From the NCBI GenBank assembly GCA_024195585.1, contig SWBL01000002.1, positions 186,001 to 250,000 of the forward strand: a stretch of 64,000 nt of DNA, in the 5' to 3' direction. The position numbers and the translations under genes are program-made. Each line of letters starts with the position of its first letter. The stretch's first letter is position 1. Positions 9,131-18,874 of this stretch are shown here, in pieces. The notes beneath the pieces were generated by a model, which had not been told where the DNA came from, made no database searches, and saw only the letters and a program-made list of their open reading frames with translations. This DNA comes from Aureobasidium sp. EXF-3400 (Eukaryota; Ascomycota; Dothideomycetes; Dothideales; Saccotheciaceae).

Positions 9131-11958
9131 ATGAACTCCCTCCCACCGTCTCGCCGTCCCTCTTTGGCACCATCGGCGTCGTCGCGCACCTTCAATCGCA
9201 GAGTCTCGGCCCTCTCCCTCTCGGCTGCCGAACAAGGAGACACGACAACTGTCAATCCCGAAGATCAGGTCGTCGCCGACGAGATTGATGAGATCAAGCG
9301 CTATGAAGACTTCACAACAATAGACTGGGTCAGGGATGCAGCTAGAGAACAGCAGCGTCGCAAGGCCAAGCGTCAGGAGCGAGCTGGTTTCTTTGAAAGA
9401 GAAGGTCGTTTGGGTTGGAGGAGAAGATTATGGGAGGCTTATGATGCTGGTCAGGCATGGCTGGTTGTCACTCTGATTGGTACTGCCATCGGTCTGAATG
9501 CTGCCTTCTTGAATATAGTCACCGAGTGGTTGTCCGATATCAAGCTTGGCCATTGTACAACTGCCTTCTATTTGAACGAGAGCTTTTGCTGTTGGGGTGC
9601 CGAAGAAGGTAGGTATATGTCACTTCTTGTCGCAAGTATTGTACTGACGCCTCGAAGGCTGCGCAGAATGGCGGCCTTGGAGTTCTCACGTCGTTTTTCG
9701 CTATGTAATATACATCCTCTTCTCCGTAAGCTCTGTTCCTCGCATGCTTCTTCTCACATGTTCTGATTGTATACAAAGACCATGTTTGCCTTTACCTCCG
9801 CCAGACTCGTCAAGTCTTATGCTCCTTACGCTGCCGGCTCTGGTATTTCCGAAATCAAATGCATCATTGCGGGCTTTGTTATGAAAGGCTTCCTCGGCTT
9901 CTGGACACTACTCATCAAGTCCATCGGTCTTCCTCTGGCTATTGCTTCTGGTCTGTCTGTTGGCAAAGAGGGTCCTAGTGTCCACTACGCTGTATGTACA
10001 GGTAACGTCATATCGCGCTTCTTCGACAAGTATCGCCGAAATGCTGCAAAGACTCGAGAAATTCTCAGCGCCTGTGCTGCTGCCGGTGTAGCTGTAGCAT
10101 TCGGAAGTCCGATCGGAGGCGTCCTGTTCTCTCTTGAGGTAAGTCGGTGGTGTTCGCACTACTCAATGCTATAAAACTGACCACTTGACCAGGAAATGTC
10201 AAACTACTTCCCACTCAAGACCTTGTGGAGGAGCTACTTTTGTGCTCTGGTAGCAACAGCAGTGTTATCCGTGCGTATATCACTTATCCTTCTCAGCGAT
10301 CCATGCTCACATATTTCAGGCGATGAATCCCTTCCGTACAGGACAGCTCGTCATGTTCACAGTGAGCTACGACCGACAATGGCATTTCTTCGAAATCTTC
10401 TTCTACATCATTCTTGGAATCTTCGGTGGTCTGTACGGCGCCTTTGTCATCAAATGGAATCTGCGAGTGCAAGCTTTCCGAAAGCGCTATCTTGGTCAAT
10501 ATCCTATCCTTGAAGCCACCATACTCGCTACAGCGACCGCTATTCTTTGCTACCCCAACAAGTTTTTGCGGATCGACATGACGGAAAGTATGGAGATTTT
10601 GTTTCTAGAGTGTGAGGGAGGTCATGATTATGATGGCTTGTGCGAGTAAGTCGAAGGTCTGGCAACGCAATCGCAGATACACTGACAAGCAACAGTCGTC
10701 AGAATCGCTGGGCATCAGTTTTCTCTCTTCTGATCGCTACCGTCCTTCGCACCTTCCTCGTCATCATTTCCTACGGATGCAAAGTACCTGCAGGTATCTT
10801 CGTGCCTTCCATGGCGATCGGAGCATCTTTCGGTCGCATGGTTGGTATCTTGGTTCAAGCCATCCAACAAGCATTCCCGAACTCTGCCTTTTTCTCAGCT
10901 TGTCAACCTGATATGCCATGTATCACGCCAGGTACATATGCCTTTTTGGGCGCTGCAGCTGCCTTGTCAGGTATCATGCACATTACTGTATCCGTTGTTG
11001 TCATCATGTTCGAGTTGACTGGAGCCCTGACTTACATCCTACCCACCATGGTATGTTCCACTCTCGCTCCACATTAAACCGTCACTGACTCTTCGTTCAG
11101 ATCGTCGTAGGCGTCACAAAAGCAGTCAGTGACCGCTTCGGCAAAGGCGGCATCGCAGACCGCATGATCTGGTTCAACGGCATGCCCTTCCTCGACAACA
11201 AAGAAGACCACGCCTTTGGCGTCCCCGTCTCCACAGCAATGACCTCTGCACTAAAAGCCCTTCCTGCCTCCGGTCTCGAAGTCCGCGATCTCGAAACCCT
11301 GCTCACCTCCACAAACTTCTCAGGCTACCCTATAGTGGAAGATGCGCATTCAATGATGCTAGTGGGATATGTGGGACGCACTGAATTGCGATATGCGCTT
11401 GACAGAGCACGACGCGATCAAATGGCTACTCCACGCACGAAATGCTTTTTTACTCCTGTGGCTGGACATGTGCCTGTTACACCTTCGACGCCGAATCCGA
11501 ACTTGCATTTCGATTACCTTTCCGCATCATCGCCTCATTCATCAGTCGATCTCAGCAAATTCATCGACGCAACGCCAATAACAGTACATCCCCGCCTCCC
11601 CCTGGAGACCGTAATGGAGCTATTCAAAAAACTCGGCCCTAGAGTCATTCTCATCGAATACCGAGGTCGCCTCACCGGTCTGATCACCGTGAAAGATTGC
11701 CTAAAATATCAGTTCCAAGCTGAAGCTCATGAGAACCCTAAAGATGATTCTGCATTGAGGGAAGCGCAGGATAGGATTTGGGAGGTTATGAGAAAGACTG
11801 CTGGGTGGTTGAACAGTAGAGTTGCGGGATTGAAAGGGAAAAGTAGGCATGTGAGATTGCCGTCGGGTTCTGAGTCGGGTGTCACGCCTAGGAGTGATAC
11901 TTCGGCTGAGGGGAGGGCGGCTGCAAATGGTGATGTGGAATTAGAACATAGGACGTAG
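9131..11958 (+). CDS. CLC-family chloride/proton exchanger
   Basis: 840-residue membrane protein from seven exons: 9131-9608, 9658-9725, 9779-10138, 10193-10270, 10320-10645, 10696-11050 and 11101-11958. All junctions are in phase. CLC signatures are GSGISE (202-207), GKEGP (244-248) with gating Glu246, and GIFVPSM after CKVPA. The E-E pair of [14 protein letters not shown] (Glu302/303) is split by intron 3. The second glutamate matches the proton glutamate of CLC antiporters, so exchange rather than channel activity is likely. A long cytosolic N-terminus precedes the membrane core, and the C-terminal 270 residues carry two CBS-like segments. Related fungal proteins (Gef1, CLC-3/4/5-like) act in Golgi, endosome or vacuole membranes in ion balance; location here is inferred. 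Confidence 0.93.
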
Positions 11959-12298
11959 CATCGAGACATGTGAATTGGTTAAGAGATACAGACTTTCATT
12001 TTGTGTTGACAATAGCCTGTGAGTCCCTGATAGAAAGCATTACGATGTACGCCACTGCCTGGATTCTAGCATTGGGCGTGGATGTAGAACGAAGTATGCA
12101 GAAGGATCGCTTGAGCAAACAACTAAGTCCATCGTAACATCATAATCAATTCATAATGAAACTCCATCCATAACCTCCTAAACGCCACCACCCCTATACC
12201 CATCCCTCCAAAACCTGTACCCACCTTCCATATCCATACCCTCTTAACGTGATACCCAACCATCCTCCAGACTTCCTCTCTACCTCCCCTCTCCCCTC
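11959..12298. other. Intergenic between convergent genes
   Basis: About 340 bp between the 3' ends of the CLC gene and the F-box gene. The end is C/T-rich (12180-12300). No gene seen. Confidence 0.5.
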
Positions 12299-14196
12299 TC
12301 AATCACTCATATACTCCGTATCCCCCTCACTCTCCTCATCCCCCAAACTCGCATCATCATGTTCCTCTTCACCATCTTTGCCATCCTCGATGTAATCAGA
12401 AACCTTCCAGAAAGCAGTAGGCCCAGCAGGACCATGACGATCAAAGTCCTTGTCGAACCAGTTGCCGAGGACACCTCTGCCGCTGCGGGGGCCGCCGATC
12501 TGAACACCTTCACTGCGCCAGCGCTCTTCGCTGTTAGGAGAATAGATGTCAGTAGTTGTAACAACCAATCTTCAAGAGCAAAACGATGCATGAAAAGCGA
12601 TAAAGGCGTTCTTGCAACACAAAAGATGCTGGCTTGCACATGGCCGACAAGAATGCAAAAGAAGATGTTCCGGTGCGGGGAATCGAACCCCGACCTCCTC
12701 GGTGAAAGCGAGAAATCCTAGCCGTTAGACCACACCGGATGTCATGTGATAAAAAGCAAATCTTGCAAATATATTCTCGAAAGCAGAAGAACGTACCTGT
12801 GGAATATGGAAAATGTCGTCCAGCGAATCTCACCTTCGGGTGTCTGGCGTACAACACCTGCGAGCAATTGTCAACAATCAAAATCCTACGAGGTGAAGTG
12901 ACTTCGACGTACCTCTGATCTGGCTATTAGCGTTCGCATCCCAACTTGCATGCAAACTCCAGCTTGTTCCTGTGAAAGAAACAACAGGGTAATCTTGACC
13001 ATCCTCTGGCCCTGGAGGTTCGATGGCAGAAACCCGAAGTTTGAGGCGAATGATCCTGATTGCTTCACGAGTGTTAATCGGATCCCGCGGTTGATCAATC
13101 GGCACACTGTGCAGGAAATTGAACGCAAACAGATCGTGATAATCCAAGAAGCAAACAACGCGCATCCACTCTCCGGTGATGCCGTATGGATCCTGTAAGT
13201 CCAGGTCTCCGGGAGGGCTCAATTCTCGCATAATCCCTGTAGGTGGAGCAGAGACGTAGGAGTGGGGAGAAGCACCATGGAATGGCTTTTCCCACACGGG
13301 TTCAAAGACGTGTGGTGCTCTTCTGTTAAACAGACGCATGTTGTAGCCCAGTACCAGCATGATGGCTTCTACTTTTTCCCAGTCGACGTCTTGGCTGCCG
13401 TCGCTCATGAAAGGTCCCCAAAGACTCTCTTCTGTGTATCGTCGCAGATCGTAGACTACAGCGCGAGCATAGTTATTTGTTGGGATCTGAACACTTTCTG
13501 TGGTTGATTCTGGGTGCCACAGAACCGAGTATGAGGGCGATGGAGAGTTGTCGTCACTGTCGTCCTGAACGAGCATGGGTGGGATCTGGCAGTCGATTGG
13601 GACACCGTACAGACAGTGTAATTTTGCAGCGAGCTGGCGTAGCTCTGGCGTGGTAGCTGGTTGCTGCGTCAAGTTTCCGGCATGTTCGAAGAGGGAAGAT
13701 GAGGCGAGGAAGGCGTCAATATTCTTCTGCGATTTGAAAAGGTCGGCGAGGAATGGTGCGTTCTTGGTGCAGTTGTTAACTGTCAAGAGTGGTGTGATCA
13801 GTGGAGCCGCCCAGTGAAAGGACTCTCGCTACCACGTATCAGCTTCTGAACCTTGTGGGTACCACGAGTTCTGTTGAAGAGTCCGAACCTTTGTTTCGAG
13901 ATTGTCGCTTTCGAGTATCTTCTTCAATGCGACCAAGTTCCGTACTGACGTCTCCCAGCAAGGCTCAGCTTCTACTGGAGGATCCTATCAACTACATTAG
14001 TGCTGTATGCGAGCAAGTCTGTAGTAGCTCCACTAACCCATGCGCGGAGATATACGCTCTTGCAGAGTATCCTATTACCATTGACGAATGAGTTGAAGGC
14101 ACGACATGTCGCACTTAATGCCGCAAGGTCATGGCCGTCGACCTCGCCCAATATGCTTTGAAGGAGCTCGTGTGATAGATCGAGAAGACAAGTCAT
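12299..14196 (-). CDS. F-box protein with C-terminal conserved region
   Basis: Minus-strand multi-exon gene. Exon 1 (14038-14196) encodes the F-box: LLDLSHELLQSILGEVDG, LAALSATCRAF, then LCKSVYLRAW. A 53-nt intron leads to DPPVEAEPCWETSVRNLV at 13984. The frame then meets an in-frame TAG (13829-13831) just before RESFHWAAPLI. A 60-nt intron starting at gttcgg could skip it, but would also skip coding-looking sequence. The large central exon runs to 12913, followed by exons 12797-12857 (RQTPEGEIRWTTFSIF) and 12299-12530 (EERWRSEGVQIGGPRSGRG). Apart from the TAG the phases close. F-box proteins give substrate specificity to SCF ubiquitin ligases. The last intron contains a tRNA gene. Whether the gene is intact depends on the TAG. 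Confidence 0.72.
12669..12739 (-). tRNA. tRNA-Glu (anticodon TTC)
   Basis: Minus-strand 71-nt cloverleaf. The acceptor stem TCCGGTG pairs perfectly with CACCGGA. The anticodon arm CTCG-CTTTCAC-CGAG gives anticodon TTC. The T arm GGGG-TTCGATT-CCCC is canonical. No tRNA intron is present. It matches the usual eukaryotic tRNA-Glu layout, with its internal promoter boxes in the D and T arms. It sits on the same strand inside the last intron (12531-12796) of the F-box gene. Confidence 0.95.
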
Positions 14197-14686
14197 TTTT
14201 ACTCTGATGATTGAGCAAGAGAGGAGAGGAGGACAAAGACGTCAAGATCCAGTTCCACCGCACCGCTGTATCGCTCTATCGTATCTTCTTACATGTCGTG
14301 ACCGCGGCTCGGGGGTCGGGACTAATTACCCTGATCATTCCATTGCGGGGGATGATCGACTTTCGGGTTTAACTTTGTGCCTTTGTCCGGTAAATCCGGT
14401 TAAACTTGTTACTGTTGGATATGCAACTATGCTCTCCGTAATCTACATATATTGATCAATATAGCTTTGCACGGGTTGAAGGCATGGTAACGATAAGGCA
14501 AATCTCAAAGACTTTAACTATACGGCAATCGCGTTGCCTTCCGTGGTTTGGGGTCACAATTTCAGTATACTGTAGCGAAATAGAGCACGATGTTCAATCA
14601 GCCTGCTGGGGATCATCTTGCTTCTTGCAAACATGTCCAGATGCTTTCGATACGCACAACCTCATGTTGCTGTGAGAAATCTCCCT
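14197..14686. other. Intergenic, no gene seen
   Basis: About 490 bp between the start of the F-box gene and the 3' end of the next minus-strand gene. It should hold the F-box promoter. No conserved frame. Confidence 0.5.
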
Positions 14687-15376
14687 CTAGAATCCATGAA
14701 CACCACTCTTGACCCCCTCAAGACTCCCACCAGCCACAACACCATTCTCCCTCAGCGCAGCAGCAGCCCTCTCAGCAATCATACCCGGCAACATAGTTCC
14801 CGCCGAAGCCACCGCCTTCAACTTCATGTATGCGCTGAACTTATCATCGTCAGGCAGCAACCAAACAGTCTTTGCAGAACTAGTCTCAGATTTGCAATGC
14901 TCAATGATCTCCTGCATCTCAGATTCGTAAAAGCCTTTTCCGATGACAACGGCGACAGGGCCAGTGGAGGATGAGAGAAGGGAGGGTAAGGTGGATTTTG
15001 CAGAGTCGATGTCATTGCAGGTGTGGACTACTGTTTTGTGGTAAAGTGTGTGAGCAAGATTGTAATCGATGTTTGTTTTTGTGTATTGCTTTTGTTCTGA
15101 ATGGAAGATTTGAGACAAAAAGAGAAATGGAAAGGACAAACCTTCGTAGCCTTCTTTTTCCATGCTCGAGCTAAAGTTTGTGGCCATCACTTGACTCTTT
15201 CCGCAAAGAGCGATAGGAACGGGGCTTGAGAGAGACATTGTCGAGAAAGCGTTCAGAAAGCGAAGTCCTGATGGAGTTCTGGTATGTTTGAGAAGAACAG
15301 ATTTCGAGGATCGAAGCGATCGTGGAAGAAGTGTTCGTGTTACGGTGAATTGATGTAGCGTGAGAGCAATGTTCAT
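14687..15376 (-). CDS. Conserved-looking hypothetical protein, NAD(P)-fold-like
   Basis: The open frame of 229 codons starts at a true ATG (15376). The first 46 residues are basic and hydroxylated (TRTLLPRSLRSSKSVLLKH) and resemble a mitochondrial leader; a second ATG at 15238 (MSLSSPVPIALCGKSQVM) would give a cytosolic form. A 45-nt segment (gtttgt ... ttcag) after MEKEGYEG looks like an intron. Its length is a multiple of three, so the frame is open with or without splicing; spliced length is 214 residues. The core has a beta strand and glycine pattern like a nucleotide-binding or response-regulator fold (PIALCGKSQVMA, PVAVVIGKGFYESEM). It ends in a Gly/Ala helix. No specific function assigned. 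Confidence 0.6.
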   Translation of the reverse strand: MNIALTLHQFTVTRTLLPRSLRSSKSVLLKHTRTPSGLRFLNAFSTMSLSSPVPIALCGKSQVMATNFSSSMEKEGYEGLSFPFLFLSQIFHSEQKQYTKTNIDYNLAHTLYHKTVVHTCNDIDSAKSTLPSLLSSSTGPVAVVIGKGFYESEMQEIIEHCKSETSSAKTVWLLPDDDKFSAYMKLKAVASAGTMLPGMIAERAAAALRENGVVAGGSLEGVKSGVHGF

Positions 15377-16151
15377 GTGCTAGCTGGGCGAATATGTGAT
15401 GAAGAGGTGATTGGAGCACAAACTGATGTTGTTTAACAACAGAGACCTACAGCGATTGTTCTTATATAGACATTATTGCAATCTAATGGTATGCAGGCAG
15501 TGTGGTCATCGATCTTCCTTCCCGGCCGGACAGTTGAATCTCTCCGTCTCGGACATCCGAGATGTAGGCCCGAGATGACTGATAACGACACGTCTGTGGC
15601 CTGATATACCATCCGATATCCTTGATATCTTCTGAGCTGTCAGGATGCTCTAGTAGAGATATTCCATGTGTGGTGTGAAAGGGAGTGAATGAGTGGCTGA
15701 TCGTTGTGCGATGATAAGGTTGTCCGTGCCGAGCCGGTGGACAAATCTTTGTCACGCAGTAGCGTTGACCGATGATGCTCGATAAATCCGCAGCATCGTC
15801 GACCTCGTGTTGAAGCACTAGAGCTACAGGTACATTCAAGATGCTTTCATAGAATCCGAATCAAACTAAACATGAAATTCAGATCTCCATCGAGCAGGCA
15901 AAAGCAACAGTCGACCTTGACTCCTGAGGATCGAGGTTACGGCTGTTGCCGGTCGATAAACACGACACAACATTGCAACAAGACGACGCGTGAGACAATT
16001 TTGACAAGTCACCGACAACTGACTCGACATGGTATTCTCTCCAGCATGTTTATCGCCTTTATGGCGTATTGGTTCCCCTAGACTCTGGTCGTTGGTGCTA
16101 GCATCTCCGTACACCACCAGCGCAATCCTATGTTTACCCAGTCCGTTGAAG
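15377..16151. other. Intergenic, divergent promoter region
   Basis: About 775 bp between divergent hypothetical genes. A 118-codon minus-strand frame (15483-15839) lacks any recognisable pattern and I do not call it. Confidence 0.4.
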
Positions 16152-16646
16152 ATGGATAAGAGAAATGTCACTAACAGAGCACGGCGGAGGAAACATCCAG
16201 AGACCAACAGAAGAGTACATGCCGAATGGTTCAAAGAGAATAGGGCTTATGGGCACGAAGGTATGAGACGCCTTTACCAGAAATCTTCCCTGTACAAGAG
16301 GATTTACGTGTTTCTCCTGACTTACGACTGGCCGCTGCGAAATCTTACATGGAGAACACACATTCCGATAGAGAGCGAAGAAAAAGTCAAAAGGGCTTGT
16401 GCCTCTTGTGGTCGCTATGAAGCTCAGGGATTGCGATTATGGTGGCAGAGAAGGGATGTGGAGCCTCCCGTGTACGATTGCTTCACTTGCTTCCGCACTT
16501 CAAATCCTGAGCATGTGATGCCTACCGAGTATGAGGGTCTTACTCTTGAGGATGCATACAAGACGATGAGAGACGCTCGGAAGCAGCATGACAAAGCAGC
16601 GCGCGAAGCCGCCACTCTCCCGTCTGGGAGCGACAAGCTGCATTGA
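16152..16646 (+). CDS. Small basic protein with paired CxxC motifs
   Basis: 164 residues from the ATG at 16152 (MDKRNVTNRARRRKHPETNRR). The upstream frame is open but lacks conserved character. The N-terminus is strongly basic. The middle is helical with many aromatic residues (YKRIYVFLLTYDWPLRNLTW). A likely zinc-binding pair, CASC ... CFTC, is separated by about 27 residues. A helical Lys/Glu/Ala tail ends the protein. The layout suggests a small zinc-ribbon-like nucleic-acid or protein binder; no family recognised. No intron needed. Confidence 0.5.
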   Translation: MDKRNVTNRARRRKHPETNRRVHAEWFKENRAYGHEGMRRLYQKSSLYKRIYVFLLTYDWPLRNLTWRTHIPIESEEKVKRACASCGRYEAQGLRLWWQRRDVEPPVYDCFTCFRTSNPEHVMPTEYEGLTLEDAYKTMRDARKQHDKAAREAATLPSGSDKLH

Positions 16647-17089
16647 GTTCAGCAATTTTTACTGTATCTGGACCTTACAATAAAGTCTCCACTCAGCTTG
16701 GCATTTCCTGGAGGATTTTCTGCATCATTTGCTTAGGCAACACCAGAGTCGAATACCACTATCCTTTGAACGAACAGCGCCTCAACAGAAAAGAGGAGAC
16801 TCGATCGTCACGCGAAAGCCAATCAAACAGCATGTTTCCTCGAGGAGGAATCGGGTTCTTGTAGCACAAACAGCTGAAGATTTGGGTTTTGATCATCAGA
16901 TGGAGATATATCGCCACCGAGACGTAGCAACACAGCAGAGCGAGCAGTACAATCACCAAGGAATCAAGTGGGGAGCACAAATTATACAGACCATGGAGAT
17001 GCAGAAAAGTGCTTTATCAATGAGGGCGGCAAAATGTTGTTTGAACAGCTTCGAAAAAACATTTTTCTAATTCCATACACAATGGCTGC
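16647..17089. other. Intergenic between convergent genes
   Basis: About 440 bp between a small plus-strand gene and the 3' end of ALG2. Frames here are short and unlike known proteins. Confidence 0.45.
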
Positions 17090-18645
17090 TCAAAGTTCCT
17101 TCCTCACGATCTGTGTAGTGACAGCAATAATTGTTTCAGTAACGCTCTCACCAGCATTACGAATTCGTAATGCTTCCTCCTTGTTCTTGGCCATGTCCAG
17201 CCCCAAGAATAACAGCCATGTAGCGAAAAGGGACAAACCAACAGCTATGCCGCAAACAGCAACGGTCATCCAAAGCCAATCAGGTATAGCTGAGGGCTGC
17301 TTTGGTGGATTTGTGATTTGATCCAAGGATTGGTCAAGACGAAGCGCCATTTGCTCCTTCGAGAACTCGGCTTGAACGCGCTTACGGCCATTCTCGCCTA
17401 TGCTGCGCAGCTCGGTAGGATTTGAGCTGGACAGAATGCGCGACATGACAGCAGTCCATTCTTCAGGCTTGCGAATGTCACGAAGCCAGCCAGTTTCTCC
17501 TTCAACAACAGTCTCAAGAGGACCACCTTCGTTGGCAGCCAGTACAGGTACTTGGGCGAGCATAGCTTCGAGGGGTACAATACCGAAGTGCTCGTTCTGC
17601 GGAGTGTAGACGAGCAGATCAGCAGAGGCAAGAAGAGACTGCTTCAAGGAGTCCGGGACAGAAAGGAGGAAGAGAACGGATGTGTTGTTAGAGATAACAG
17701 AAGGATCGGGGAGGGACTTGTAAGTCTCGTGTGAGAGCTTGAAAGAGTCGGCCAGTTGTTGAAGTTCGGTGTGAGTGTTGACATTTTCAGGCATACGTTG
17801 ATCGTAACCACCGGCAATGACCAGCAGAGCAGATTTGCGGACCGAAGCATCGAGAAGGGCGAAGGCCTTGACAGCAAGAGCAACATCCTTCTTCTTCTCG
17901 AAGCGATTGATACTCAAGACAAGCTTCCTACCGGCCCACATGGGCTTTCGTTGCAATTGTGTGGCAGCTGAGGTATCGACACAGGGGTAGACGACCTTCA
18001 GATCTCTTTTTGACAAGGCTGGGAAGACACGCTTCGCGACGGTGCCAGTGAACTTGCTGTTGACTACAATAGCAGTGCTTGAAGCAGTGCTCCAACCTTC
18101 AATGGCATTGAAAGGTACTCTGTATCCCATCTTCAGGACGGCCAAGGCACCTTCTCCTTTCTGGGCGAGCAACTGATCCGGGAAGTGGCAGTAAAAGAGG
18201 ACGCCGACATTGGTGTATAGGAAGCGAAGGAGAGGGACAGCGGCACTTAGTTGGTCGACGAAGAAATGAGTGGGTCTGAGGTGGTCGAGCTCGTAGTTCC
18301 ACAAGGCGATGATGCATACGAGGTGCAACTGTCTCAGAATGGCACAGAGGATGGCGAAGCGGCCGAAGATGGTCGATGGGATGAGCGAGTTTCCGCGAAC
18401 TCGCACGTCGAGGGTACCTTCTCATGTTTAGCCTAGATCCTCAGCACACATACTAAGAGTTGTATAGACGACGACTCACCATCACGGGCCTCGTCGAAAC
18501 AGTGCCCCGGATCGCAATGCGACGTGAAGATGGTGACTTTGTGGCCACGTGCCTGAAGTCCAACTGCGGCATCGATGACCAATCTCTCAGCACCACCAAT
18601 GCCCAGGTCCGGGTGGAAGAAGACGATACTCTTCTTTTCTGCCAT
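17090..18645 (-). CDS. ALG2: Alpha-1,3/1,6-mannosyltransferase ALG2
   Basis: 497-residue glycosyltransferase family 4 enzyme from exons 18480-18645 and 17090-18417. Alg2 adds the second and third mannoses to the dolichol-linked N-glycan precursor on the cytosolic face of the ER. The N-terminus is diagnostic ([19 protein letters not shown]). The GT4 EX7E motif is EHFGIVPLE. The nucleotide-sugar domain starts at [15 protein letters not shown]-terminal membrane span ([20 protein letters not shown]) fits the ER anchor. The intron (gtgagt ... gagaag) leaves [12 protein letters not shown] in phase. An ATG eight codons upstream (18669) is also possible. Divergent from the PlsB-type acyltransferase. 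Confidence 0.93.
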
Positions 18646-18874
18646 TGCTGATCGAACAAGACAGATCATTCAAGCATCGACCAGCAACCCGGAAGTCTGA
18701 AGCTTGTCGGCATTTGATCAACCCCGCTGTTTCCGTTCTTGGCATCAAAAGTCCGGGGTAATCATTTGCCTCGGCTCATGCCCATTACTCCTGCATTCCA
18801 GTTGTTGCGACTTCCACTCATGAACTGCTTCAGACTGGTCAATCCCACAGTAACATGAAGAATTGCTCATCGAC
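18646..18874. promoter_or_regulatory. Shared divergent promoter ALG2 / acyltransferase
   Basis: 229 bp between start codons of two oppositely oriented genes. Both must be served from this span. No TATA box stands out. Confidence 0.5.

Noticed and set aside
15483..15839. 118-codon minus-strand frame
   Set aside because: No conserved pattern and no splice support; amino acid composition looks random.
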